A stretch of 64,000 bases of DNA, from positions 7,194,501-7,258,500 of the forward strand of contig CM040101.1 of assembly GCA_022496805.1 (NCBI GenBank), read 5' to 3'. The position numbers were made by a program, and so were the translations under genes. The stretch is from Pohlia nutans. Lineage: Eukaryota > Streptophyta > Bryopsida > Bryales > Mniaceae. Positions 21,780 to 33,725 of this stretch are shown piece after piece (position 1 is the first letter of the stretch; every line of letters starts with the position of its first letter). The notes under the pieces were generated by a model. The model was not told the DNA's origin. It searched no databases and saw nothing but the letters and a program-made list of their open reading frames with translations.

Positions 21780-24242
21780 ATGGAGGTGGACGGCGGGATG
21801 GACGGTATGCGAGTGGACTTGATGAAGAAGCTGGACGACGATACGGCGATTCATGTGCTCCAGAATTTGGACACGATGCGGGACATCGCCTACGCCAGCA
21901 GCGTCTCGCGCTCGTGGCGCCGTTTCGGTCCGTCTCTTTGTTTACGTTTTTTTTTTATGTCTGACTGCCTTGATGGATCGCTGAAATTTTAAAAGGAATC
22001 TTTCTCTTTCTTTGATTCCGTGGCTAGTGGTAGCTGAATTTCCTAAGCTGTTGTATGTGAGGGTAGAGATTGTTACTCGAATTTTTTCGTAGTCGAATTT
22101 GCTTCAGGTTGAAGTTTGTGCGATGTTAGCCCCTAAAGGATCAAGAAGCCCATTTCGGGCATCATGTTATTTTTAGCAGTTTTGAGTAAGTTCTACGTGG
22201 ACTTCCTTTTGTTCAAATTTGTTTGTTTTTTGACCAACATATGCACTGTTCTGCACTGATTATTTTGATATAAAATTCAGTCTCATCTGAATTATAATAT
22301 GACCAATTGAATTTTTCATTTTAAAACTATGAATCCTAGATCATTTAGGGATTAATCAAGATCAGTATTTTGGTGAGCAAGTGAATGTTGTGAGATTAGA
22401 TCATCTCGTTTTGATTTAGGAACGGTTGATGTTTTGATGCACAGTTTTGGAAGCCCAGCTATGGAAAGGGTTGTGTTGGAAGGAGTTTCCTGAGGTGAAG
22501 TTGTTCGAGGAGGTCAGGGAAACTGACTTGATGAGGGATCAACAAGCAGCTGGCTCTAGTGGCTCATCCTTCAGACAAAACCTGGAGAGGGAGGAGCGTA
22601 TATACCGACATCTCTGTCAAGAACTGAAGGATGAGCCCAGGATTGACAAAAGCTGCATTCATGAGGCTGTTAGTGCTTCCAGCACTGACAATTATCCGGA
22701 GGAGAGTATAGTCCAGACCTTATATCCCAGGCCTCGTTATTCCGATGAGCAAACTCCATCCTATTGGTCAAGTACTGGTCAGCGAGACGTGAATTGTCCC
22801 GAGACTCTCACCTACCTTCTGGCGTCGCCCCTCTGCGTGGTCCATGAAGTGTGCATTCGTCCCTTTCAAGGTACTTCAAACGGTATCTTTATTTTTTTGG
22901 ATTGAAGGTCTGCATAGATTATCGTGTGGGTTAATTACTCTGATGTTTTTGGTGTTGAAGTCAGTTGGTTTTCCTCTTAACTACGGCAATACATTTTATA
23001 GCATCTTTCATGGAGTAATATAATTTTATGTTCTGCTGAATAAATGTTTACTCGTCTATGTTGCAGCTTTTTTCCAACCTGACCAGCCCATATACTCAGC
23101 TATGCATGTGCGAATTCGTCTTGGTTATGCGATCAAGTCAACAAGGACTGATTGCGATTCTGCAAATAGAAAAGACTACGTGTGGACATACGAATCAGAG
23201 AAATTCCCCATGGAACAGGTTCTTGATTGCTAGTCTCCTGTGCATCTGGCTGGAGTTTGTTAGAAAGATTTTGGGTTGGTTTTACATTGTGTTTTGAGAT
23301 TATTGTCTCGCTAAGGGATGTGGTACTTTTAGCTTGCTTTAGTGAAAGCTGGATTTAGAGTATTTTGAGCTCAGCTTGGTTTTCTTGGCTATGGTGTACA
23401 GGTGGACTCCATGCAAGTATTCAAGTTGCCACGACCTGTTCTGTGTATTGGAGGTGTTATTCAAGTGGAGCTTCTGGGCCGCGTGCAGACTCAGGAGATG
23501 GATCAACTTTACTATATCTGGTATTTGTGCATCTAATTTTCACCATGTACTTTTCAGTTGTTTCTCCAGTGTCTTTGGAGCCTCCTTTCTGTTAGCGTGT
23601 TGCATATATGTTCTATTAGATAACGCCTGTGAGGCCTTGGTTCTGGCTTGTGATCAACTGAATCTTGGGCCATGGTACCAGCATCTTGTTCCTATACTAT
23701 CCATGCATGAGTGTATAGACTCTGATGTTTTTAGTGTAGTTTTATGGGGCCTTTTATGTGGTTTTCATATGTAATTCCTCGTATGCAAATTAATGCTCAA
23801 CAGCTCTGTCAATTTTTACATTCACTAACAACAGTGTGGTATCTTTGTACACAGCATCTGTCATGTGAGTGTGGTGGGACGGCCACTTTCTGATTTCAAA
23901 GCTCATCTTCCTGGAGACCGAGATCAGAGTAAATTTTGGCTTGAATACATGAGGAGAAACGAGACTGGCGGAGATGGAACCAACAAGCTTCTGGTACCTG
24001 AAGGAGAGGTAGCGACAGGGAGTTGGATGTCGTTTGCTGAACGAATTAGGCAGTTGAGAGCTAGTCGAATTCTACGTCGGAACCCTATACTTTTGAATAC
24101 ATTCTTGGGAAACATTACAGTGGCGAACTTACTCTTGGATCAGGAGCATCCCGGTGATTCCTCTAGTGAGGAAGAAGTTGACATGGAAGACGCAGACGAG
24201 GAAGCTGACGAGGAAGAAGACAGTCTTTTGTCGTGGAATTGA
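21780..24242 (+). CDS. F-box protein, At4g00755-like, 5 exons, 410 aa
   Basis: Such proteins are expected to link an SCF E3 ubiquitin ligase to a substrate through SKP1; the target is unknown. Exons: 21780-21927, 22445-22870, 23067-23218, 23402-23520, 23855-24242. All junctions are GT..AG and phases join (1233 nt). An F-box lies at residues about 15-50 and ends in VSRSWRRFV across junction 1. The following segment carries the phrases ASSTDNYPEES, YWSS, CVVHEVCIRPF, RPVLCIGGVIQVELLGR and VSVVGRPL, which I recall from the plant At4g00755 family. The C-terminus is strongly acidic (residues about 385-405) before LLSWN. The start ATG is the first in frame after the probable leader intron. Intron 1 contains a TTAA-family MITE. 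No lesion is seen. Confidence 0.92.
22130..22351. mobile_element. TTAA-family MITE in F-box intron 1
   Basis: 222 bp starting CCCCTAAAGGATCAAGAAG and ending ATCATTTAGGGA, flanked by TTAG and TTAA. The interior is closely related to 57816-58045 in the same orientation. Confidence 0.75.
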
Positions 24243-26174
24243 TATGTGGCGGTGTTTTGCGAGTCTATACGACTACAGTGTATTTTGAGCGTACCACCAT
24301 GCTGTTAGATTAGTGCAGATCTGTTGTGAATGCCAACTTCCATGGTGAACATACAATTCTGATTTTGATGGTTCAGTATGTCAAAACAGATAGCCGCGAG
24401 CTTGTTCTGCTGTTTCTGTTGTCTTCGAGCTTCAAAGATAGGGAAGGAGTTCAAATTTCCCATTTTGTTTACAGAGAGGGTTGTTTCTGTTGATTTTGAG
24501 CTTCAAAGATAGGGCAAGGAGTGTAAAAAATTCCATTTTGTTTACAGAGAAGGTTGTAGGTTTGATATCTTCTTTCACATACTCTAAACTGATTATATTG
24601 ATAGTTCAGTTCTTTACATTACCCAGTTTTACAGTAGGCATTTAGGATGGCGTGGAAGGGCTGCATTCATGTGCTATGAGTAGCCAGGAAGTTTTTCACT
24701 TATATGTGACACTGAAAGTGATCAGACATACAACCTTCATCTTATTATTGTTGATGACCCGGAAGTTTGGTTGTTCTATGTTCTTGGGAGCCTTCAATCA
24801 ATGTCGTTTTTAGATCTCTCTACCATCTCTTGACGTATATACAGTATATCGCACAAGAGATATAGTATTTGGGACATGTCAGACATATGACATGTCATAC
24901 TCACTAAGGTGGGTTCACCCTCACTGTTGGGTCTCAAATCTCTCTATCACCCATATAATCATTGGGCCAATTACTTGTCGATTATAATCATGCCGACAAT
25001 TGAGTTGGACCCTAGTAACAGTAACTAAGTACTTTGATGAACCCCTAAATGCCACCCACCCAGACCAAAATCTGGCTTAAGAATGGCTTATGAATGGAAC
25101 TGACTATTCAATTCCAATTGCTATGTAGATGATTTCCATTCCATCCAATTTGTGAAAGATTTTGCTAAGATCATAGTTCAGTAAAACAAGAAGCAGACCC
25201 CTGATAATGCCACTTGAAGATCCACTGTAGAGAGTATATTATGTTTTATCCTTGGGTGGGAAAGAACTAAACATTCTACTGGTCATGCCACCTCTTCAAG
25301 TTAAATTCAGATCATTCAAGCTATTTTCAGATTTTACATGGGTCCCAACTACAAAAAGAGTCGTAAAAACGGTTCACCGTGTAGTGTATATTGGATTTTT
25401 CTGCTTTTTTTTTGCTTAAACTAAATTTAGGCCATGAAAATGAGTTCTATTGCATTTGAGGTTAACTAACAAAATGAAGCTTGCCAAGTCTAATTTTTGA
25501 AGAACTTTGAAAATCGAGTGTTTTTATTGCAATTATAAGTTTGGTGGCGGGTATTACCATAGTGTAGCAAAAAAATCTAAATTTAGATACATGGATGATT
25601 TTCATTAACTAAACTTTTCTTCATTGTAATTTACACCTTTGGTAAAATAATCGGGGTTTTAGTACATTTTGTAATTGATATGAATTTTCTTTACAATCAA
25701 TTCAAAAAAACATAGTAATTTCAAAATTTCACCAAAATTTATGAAAAAATCGTGATTTATAGTAGACATGTGGCTTCATCTATCAAAAATATGACGTTGA
25801 ATTCTTGTATTATTTATAGTGGCAAAATTGAGTATGACAGGTAAAAGCATGGTTCCACGGTCATAGGCCCAACTTTTAGGGGTTAAAGACTGATTCCTGT
25901 AAGTTACAAATACCTCTAGTAATGACTTTGAAATCATCTGTGTGGTGAATTAACTTGTTTCTACAAAGAATAGTCTTCCTACTACACAGCTTGACTATTC
26001 GTGGTAACCACACTATATACTTTATTTACTTAGTCCGTTTTGGCTGCCACCTAGGTGGATGATTACTTGGAAACAGGGCATAGTGAAGGCTGAGCCTCCC
26101 TAACATGGTAGAAATAATGTTCAATGTTCAACAGAAACTTGTAAAAGTAAATAATGAAGCTTCTAAAATTAAAT
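24243..26174. other. 3' flank of the F-box gene and intergenic DNA
   Basis: A tandem duplication of about 70 bp in the likely 3'UTR (about 24,427-24,558, sharing GAGCTTCAAAGATAGGG and CATTTTGTTTACAGAG) is followed by unremarkable sequence. A TTAA-type element occupies 25042-25882. No further gene is supported. Confidence 0.5.
25042..25882. mobile_element. TTAA-type MITE, 841 bp
   Basis: It begins CCCCTAAATGCC and ends ACTTTTAGGGG, preceded by TGAA (25038-25041) and followed by TTAA (25883-25886). Only the tips show inverted similarity, so the pairing of these two ends is less certain than for other copies. Confidence 0.5.
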
Positions 26175-27308
26175 CACTAGTAGAAAATGGCGCCCAGATC
26201 AACGAAAAAGCAACAAACTTCTGTTGGTTTGTTCACTGCATTGACCTATTTCACTGAATTTGTGATTCTTTGTTCAGCATACCAAAACAATTGCCTCATT
26301 TCTGTTGGTTTATGCACTGCACTATTTCAAATATACATTTGTGGAAAGGGTCCAACTCATCTGCTGATGTGGCATGTTTATAAAAGTTGATGAAGTCTTG
26401 GTAGTTCAGTCCAAAGCAGGGTATGAGTACGAATTCACTAATTACTAGTTTAGTGCAATTATTAATTTACAGGTGTATTTTTTTCCCCATGACTGTGAAT
26501 GGTTTATTTTTTGTCTCCTCTAGACGTTAGCTATTTTCTCTTCATATTTTTTACTACACTGACATGGCCAGTCCTTTTACTGGTTGCGTTCTCTAATGGA
26601 ATTAATCGTTTAGGCTTGTTTGAAGCACAAACAAAGTAATCTTTTTCATGGTGGAATTATTTTAAACTCTGCATCGCATGATACTGTTTTCACAGTGGAG
26701 GTGGAAACAATTTGCGCCATGTCAGCATTTCAGTATCACATCCACATACGCAGATATTAAATCTGCCATACACACAGAATGTTTGGATTGCACAAAAGAA
26801 GACGAGTACTTGGGTCAAGCCAGTAAAAAATTAAAATACGTGATTAAGAATCACATGTATGTGCACTATTGAATGCACCTTAGGTATGTATTTATCTATC
26901 CATACCTCACTTCCCAAATTTGTAGCACTGTTTATTGAAATACGACACCATGACCATTGCAAACTACGTCCACAGTTGCTGTCTCGCTATCCTTCTACAA
27001 ATATAATTTAAAATACAGTGCAACGATAATAAAACCTCTTATTCGAAAGAGAAATTTGAAGCCTCCCACTGCTCAGCGCAGGCTCACTGAACATTATGTT
27101 CTTGGTCACCAATCTCCATGAACCATCTCCCAGGGCGCTTCCAAACTGCCGTACCTGCAAAAACAGGCCATGATTTTTTACTATGGTTAAAACAATTGCA
27201 CTTCAACTTCTGCATTAATCTATCTTCTGTCATACATGTTGATGCTTAACTTCAACTACTTGTACATACTGCATTTCATAAACAGAATCTTCAGTACTTC
27301 CCGCGCCC

Positions 27309-27330
27309 TTCCCCCCCCCCCCCCCCCCCC
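27309..27330. repeat. Poly(C) tract
   Basis: About 20 consecutive C residues inside the CACTA element, 3' of the transposase gene. Its length is likely uncertain in assembly. Confidence 0.9.
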
Positions 27331-27568
27331 CAAACAACGAAATGTAAAAAAAAGAGTTCAAATCACAATGACAATATGAACACATCTCTGGTTGCACCGT
27401 CAGAGGTTGAGGCGGCTCTCTCACTCCCCTGTAATCAATAATTGTCAATCTGAAAAGCACCTCTTCTTTGTCAATCATTAGCCCTTCCCTAGTATTTGCT
27501 ACACAAAAATTTAAAATGTATGATTCACGCAAACTGAGAAACGTTTCACTTACTGAGATTGACCACAT

Positions 27569-30500
27569 CTATTCATCCGCGTCCGATGATTCTCCAACAT
27601 CCCTGTCAAAGGCTTCGGCATTCTCATGTGCCACTGGGTTCATCATTTCGGGCATACGAATATTCCTTCCACTTGGAAGTGGGTCTGGATTTGTTTCCAG
27701 ATTTTCGGTGGGTGCTCGAAGTCCCTCAAAATCGACATCTCGTCCCATTGCAAACATTTCTGCCTCTTCCGCTTCTTCTGTTTCGCTGTCAATCCTCCGG
27801 CCCCTTACTTCTGTACGCAAAACTACTCTCCATCCTGGCTCATCCTCATCATCGGAGAAGAAGACTTGGTCACAATAATACGGAAACGCAAAGGACTCAT
27901 ACCCGTATGGTACAACTGCGTTAAAATTCGCCATTGTGAAGCCCCACTCATCCTTCTTTACCGTAGCATTCCTACCTCTATAGTTTGCCTTCACCCACTC
28001 ACAGACTAACAGCACAGTGCAATGTCTACCATAGTTCAACTCTACAATCTCCATAATCTGGCCAATGTACTCCAGGTTTGCGTCTACAGGGTTCATGTCT
28101 CGTCTCCCGGACCGGCAGGGCCTCCTGAAAATAGCAGCTACTCCAGAATCACATGTATTATTTGCGCTTTCCTCTGCACTCTTCACTCGGAAGTGGTAAC
28201 CGTACGAGTACATACTTCGGTACCGTTGCGCTTGTAGACATGGGGGTCTAGAAGAATCCTCCACATCGTCTGCTATCACCATCCCCTGCTCTTTTGCTGT
28301 TCTAACGTCTGCTTCTAGCCACGCTGAAAAAGGTGGAATCTCTTCCATGTCTGCCGGATATGGAGCCCCTGGTCTTCCGTTGCGCCGTGGATGTCGTCTG
28401 CGAAATTCAATTTGCTCATTTCTCCTTTGAAGCCAAACTACTTGATATCTCCTGCAAGTAATTCATTACCAACAGTACCACCTGATTCATTAGCAAATCA
28501 AGGATTTCAAACATAAACAAACAGTTTTGGATGCATTACCTTCGGATGTCCCATATACAAAAAAACCCCTGGGATTTGTTTCCTACATATACATACTTTG
28601 GATACACTTACTCATACCACAGTGTAGGATTACAGCAATTGGTGCACATTCACATAGCTTACATCACTCTATGAAATAATACCTGAAAACGTCCGAGCCT
28701 CAATACACTCCTCCACTAACATTTTTGATGACTTCTCTCTTATAATACCTACATTCACATTCATCCTTCTCTCATCTGACAGCCTATTAAATATCATCGT
28801 GACAACTAACAATATATTGCTTGATCTGGTGAGTACATGATAATATTCTACATGCATCGAATTATAAGAACGAGAAATTTGTTACTTCCAGTTCTTGCTT
28901 GCACTGATCTTGCATGAGTTACCGTACGAGCGAGGTATTCTTTGCCTTCATTTTGTCACACTTCTCTACAACATATGTTGTTTATCTTTTGTTAAGGAAT
29001 ATAAAAAGCAACTGTTGATTATTTAAACCAAAATTTCATTACTTTTTTTGTCACCATCGCCATATTTTGAGCCCCATCGGAACCAAAATTAGACGAAATT
29101 GTATCATATTGCAATTGTAAGCTTAAATTTATGCCAATCACTGTTACCAAATACTTTGTACATCGTCACAATCTCTTCAAGCTAAAAAACACACGAAAAC
29201 CATCATACCGCATGTACAAACTCAGTCTCCATTAGGTGATCTATTTTCTGAGGCAATAACATATTCTGTACTAAGTGTACGTACTTTAGGAGGTTCTAAA
29301 TGGCTGGGAGTATGATATCGCTGGCAACAGCTAAACCCCATACTCTTGTCATGTACCATACAGTCCTGTACCCAACAAGCTGAAATGCATTCATTATTCG
29401 CTTTCTCATACCCCACTTTCAATATTTCACGTTGCTTCACCTCTGATTCCTCTGACGTGCACCCTTGTCAAAAAATAATAATTCCAGAACAGTACTCCCT
29501 CTACTGTTCCTGTTTTTTTGTACACACTCAAGGCTATAGTTCCTTACACTACAGAAGTTATGAATTTTTTTAAGGTTTCTCTCAGTTGAGTATGATTAAA
29601 ATTTCGCCCGCATTTTATCCTGACCAATACACGACTGTATTTGAGCTGTAAAATGAACAAGCAAATTTTGTACTGCTAAATTAGGGTTTAGGGTTCACTT
29701 ACTCGCGGTATGGCTCTAAGTGAGAAGCATTGTCGAGAACAAATTCATGCATCGCATTTCTCAATCCTTCTGACAACAATTTTGGCTTCCCTTTGCCTTC
29801 CAATATCTCGTCCACCATGGTTGGCTCTTCCTTGTCGTCCCACACTCTTCTGGATGTAACGTTGTACTCAGACATATACTCAGTTATAAATCCCAGAGCT
29901 TCTTCCACTTGATATCCCTGTGCTATGCTACCTTCAGGTTTCGTCAAGTTCCTCACATATCCTTTTAATGTTTTAAAATACCGTTCATATGGATACATCC
30001 ACCTAGTGTGAACGGGACCGCACTGAAACAATTGTTCAACTAGGTGATTTGGCAAATGTGACATGATGTCAAAAAAGGACGGAGGAAACTCCTTCTCCAA
30101 CATGCACATAGTCTCCGCGGAGTCAGCTAATAACTGCTCTCTATCTGCGATGTTTATTGTTTTTGCACAAAGTTTTCTGAATACCCTGCTTAACCGTATG
30201 ACTACACCTGCTAGTGACTTATTCGACACCTTCCTGAAACACAACGGTAAAATTTGCTGTAACAGAACATGAAAGTCATGTGACTTTAGTCCGGTTAATT
30301 TCCCTTTACTAATTTTTTTGTGCAAAGCTGACACATAGTTAGTTGGTGTTCTCAGAGATTTTAACACACGCAATACCTTTGCCTTGTCTTCTGTGCTAAG
30401 CACATACGGTGCGTCGGGCATGTAGAATCTATCCCCGTTCGGGCCAACAGGTCGTAGGTGCAAGTGCGGTCTGATGCCCCGTGCCTGCATGTCTGCCCTT

Positions 30501-33500
30501 CCAGCTGGCGAGTCTTTTTCACCAAATGTGGTCCTCAGAATATTCTCTGAAATGTTCTTCTCGCAATGCATGACGTCTAGGACATGCCGTACAGGTAGAT
30601 CCTGTGAAAACATACAAATCACAATTTAGGATATCAAACACTGTTCCTGCTGCACTGCTCTGCAGACTCCAAGCTCAATGAAGACACCTATAAGACATTC
30701 TCCTTCACATGCTCACTGAATCACGTAATTTGGTCATTCACACTCAATCAATGATATGCCCTACACTCCTCACTTCCTTATTCTTACTCAAAGGGTATAA
30801 ATTTATCAGTGGTCCAATTAATTTTGCTGCTACGTGTTTACCATACTGTTTTCTCTAATTCATAGTCTCTCGACTTTAACCGGATATATCATGGTTTCAG
30901 TCCTCAGATATAACTATGTCTGTTATGGCCCATTCACAAATACAACATATTATTTGCCACAGAAATATTTACACCGCTGATGTCTCTAAATCCAGAATCT
31001 GTTCATCTGCCTCCATTCAAACAAGGCGCCATATGCATAACACATCTACCATGATCAATACTTCTATTCTACTTTCTTCCACGCTGTCATACACTTTAGA
31101 ATTTAACTCTTACCCGTCCCATGTCTTTATAAAATAGTCCAACTATACTTATATACACAGTTTACCCTTGAAGATTTGTAAAACATATATTTTATATTAT
31201 TTTTCATGCATTAAATTGTATGTTTCATATTTCTCAAAAAAAATCCCGCTTCCTGCAATACACAATGAACTTTTCGCAAAAATTTTACAATGACTTCGAG
31301 AAATTCATATTCATTACAAAACCAGTTCAGCATACATAAAATTTCTTGAACATCTAAAAAAGAAAATTCATAATCATATGATATATTTATTGTACAGAAA
31401 ATTTTATTTTAAATTCAAAAATCTAAACATTCTTGGCAGGGCAATTCCGACATTCAGCGACATAGCTCGCAAGTGAAAAATAATACTCATTACTATGGAT
31501 TTTTAAAATGCACATATTGAAGTGAAAATTACACTCAGTAAACATCACTCTGTCCTTTGAAATCGATAGCGGAACAATTGAACTTCAAGGTCAACAGTTT
31601 ACTGTTTAGCATTTTAAGATCTAACCTGCGATAATAAGGGACATGACTCCAACCAAACATCCTTATAATCCCACATAATGATGGCACAATAATCATCCTA
31701 CGTACAACTCTCAGTAGACAACAGAGAGCTTCTGATTCTACGTAAGAAGATATGGACATGCAATTAAAACATAATACTATCCACTGTTGTGGTCACATTC
31801 ATTGTTTTTCACACACACGCATATTCTTCTGTACATGGCAAAACGTACCTTCCAGTACGGTAGATCAAAAAGGATACTATGGCGTTTAACGCCGTGTAGC
31901 TTCACAGGGTCCATATTCGAGTTCTCAACACCTCCCTCGCTAAGAAAGTCATTTCTTTGAGTCCCCCACCGCAACACTTCCTCCCCTGTCGGTGCATCTG
32001 GTGATAACCGCCACTCTTGGTGGTTATTGAACGCTGCTCGTGCCCTGCGAAATCGGTGATCTGCGTCCAAATACCGTCTACCACCCAGGTAAATCATCTT
32101 GTTTAACAGCGCCGCATGCTCTGCACATGTTTCTGGACCACAGAACGGACAGCCTTTGTATCCATGAACTTGCTGTCCAGATAAAGTCCAAGTGCAGGAA
32201 AATCATTAACTGTCCATATTAGCATAGCTCTAAGAGTGAATCCCCTTTCACCCTCTGGCTTAGACATGTTGATAGCTGGTACTCCGTGCCACAACTTCAA
32301 CAAGTCCCGCACCAGGGGTCGTAAAAACATGTCTATATTATCCGCTGTAGGTGAGTTCGGGCCTGGAATTAGCACAGCCAGTGATATGAAGAACTTCTTT
32401 GTCAGCAACCAGGATGGCAGATTGTAGATTGTGATCAATAATACCTAGGTTGAGTGTTTTATGGCATTGTTCTTGAAAGGGATAATGCCATCGCCTACTA
32501 GACCAACACGCAGGTTTGTCAGCACTTGAGCAAAGTCAGGATACAGCTGATCCATGGTCTTCCATTGCTCACTGTCTCCTACAGATCTCATCAATTGACC
32601 TCTAGATCTATGAGTATCATACCAAGTCATGTGTGATGCTATCTCAGGGCATTTAAACATTCGCAACAAATGTTTGATGACATCGAAGTAGCGCACCACT
32701 CTCTGAGGAACCCTATTAGATCCATCAATATTCCTTGGTAGATCGCATTCCGGGCATTCTTCTAGGTCTTCATATTCCCCTTCATACAAGACGTGGCCAT
32801 CTGGGCAACAATGAATCTGCTTCTGTTTTAGACCCAACTTCATTAACATGCTTTTTACCTCGTAAGATGTCCGTGGAAAACAGTTTGATGTTGGCAATAG
32901 ATCACCTGCTATCCAGGTCAACAATGCATCCAGGAAAGTATGTGGAACAGAGTATAGACTGCACAGGGAGAACAACACAATGCAGCATTGAAGTCGATTT
33001 TGAGTACTCCCTTCGAAGACAAATTGAGTCGATTCCTGTACAAGATTTTCGAAATTCACTTCATTCCACTGATCATCTGCCTCGACATTGTTCCCATCCA
33101 GTGCTGCATGGTTGCCATCTTGTACTGCGTCGTTGTGAATGTCTTCTATGCGGGTAAATGCATCTCGTGCCATGTTCTCAATGTCCACCGCGGTTCTCCT
33201 TGGCCACGTGAATCCATTCGCCCCATCGTTACGTCCTGTACGACGATATCGTTCACTGGCTCTGTTCTGACGTCTTGACGGTCCTCGCACATTTCTGCCA
33301 TCAACAGTCTGTACATATGGAGAACCCATGTGTTACCACTGTTACATACATCCAAAGTCTTCCTAGTGGAATCATGCATATCTACTTCATAAGACAACTG
33401 ATTGTAATTTCAATTACAGGCCTTACTAGCAAACATGTTGAACACATTCAAAATCACACATGATATTTTGTACTAAAGTTTGCAAACAGTAAAGAATATG

Positions 33501-33725
33501 GAACTCTGGAAGTGTCGGACTTACCATCACTGGGTAAACCAAGTATGGATCTCTTCCATGTGCTATATGGTGCCGTGCCACGGTTTCTACCTTTTTAATG
33601 AAGGCGCCTCTACAACGATTGCAGACGCAGGGGTATTCTGGTAATCCAAGCCTGTTTGCTATAGATCGCTCGATATGATATGCCACACATAATCTTTGCC
33701 GCATTCTGCAATAATAATGACTCAT
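27569..33725 (-). pseudogene. CACTA transposase (TNP2/Transposase_21 with DUF4218 and DUF4216)
   Basis: This is the catalytic transposase of the 19-kb element. Exons in transcription order: 33725-33525, 33308-31849, 30601-29703, 28451-27569, all with GT..AG borders. The N-terminus has a CxCxxC cluster (YPCVCNRC). Exon 2 carries the TNP2 core (GLVGDGIIPF, YNLPSWL, FFISLAVLIPGP, GVPAINMSKPEGER, CPFCGPETCAEHAALL). Exon 3 holds HVLDVMHCEKN and the DUF4218 phrases HDFHVLLQQILPL and HTRWMYPYERY. Exon 4 encodes DUF4216 (SYGYHFRVKS to GWRVVLRTE). Two lesions: TAG at 32447-32445 where the family normally has Trp before VLL, and a frame change near 32,185 between NDFPALG and LSGQQVHGYKGC. Exon 2 is one base short of fitting the flanking phases, consistent with a single-base deletion. 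Without these the protein would be about 1,147 residues. The first ATG is the earliest seen; a further 5' exon cannot be excluded. Confidence 0.9.

Noticed and set aside
33146..33397. 83-codon frame on the minus strand
   Set aside because: It overlaps the phased junction of CACTA transposase exons 1 and 2 in another frame.
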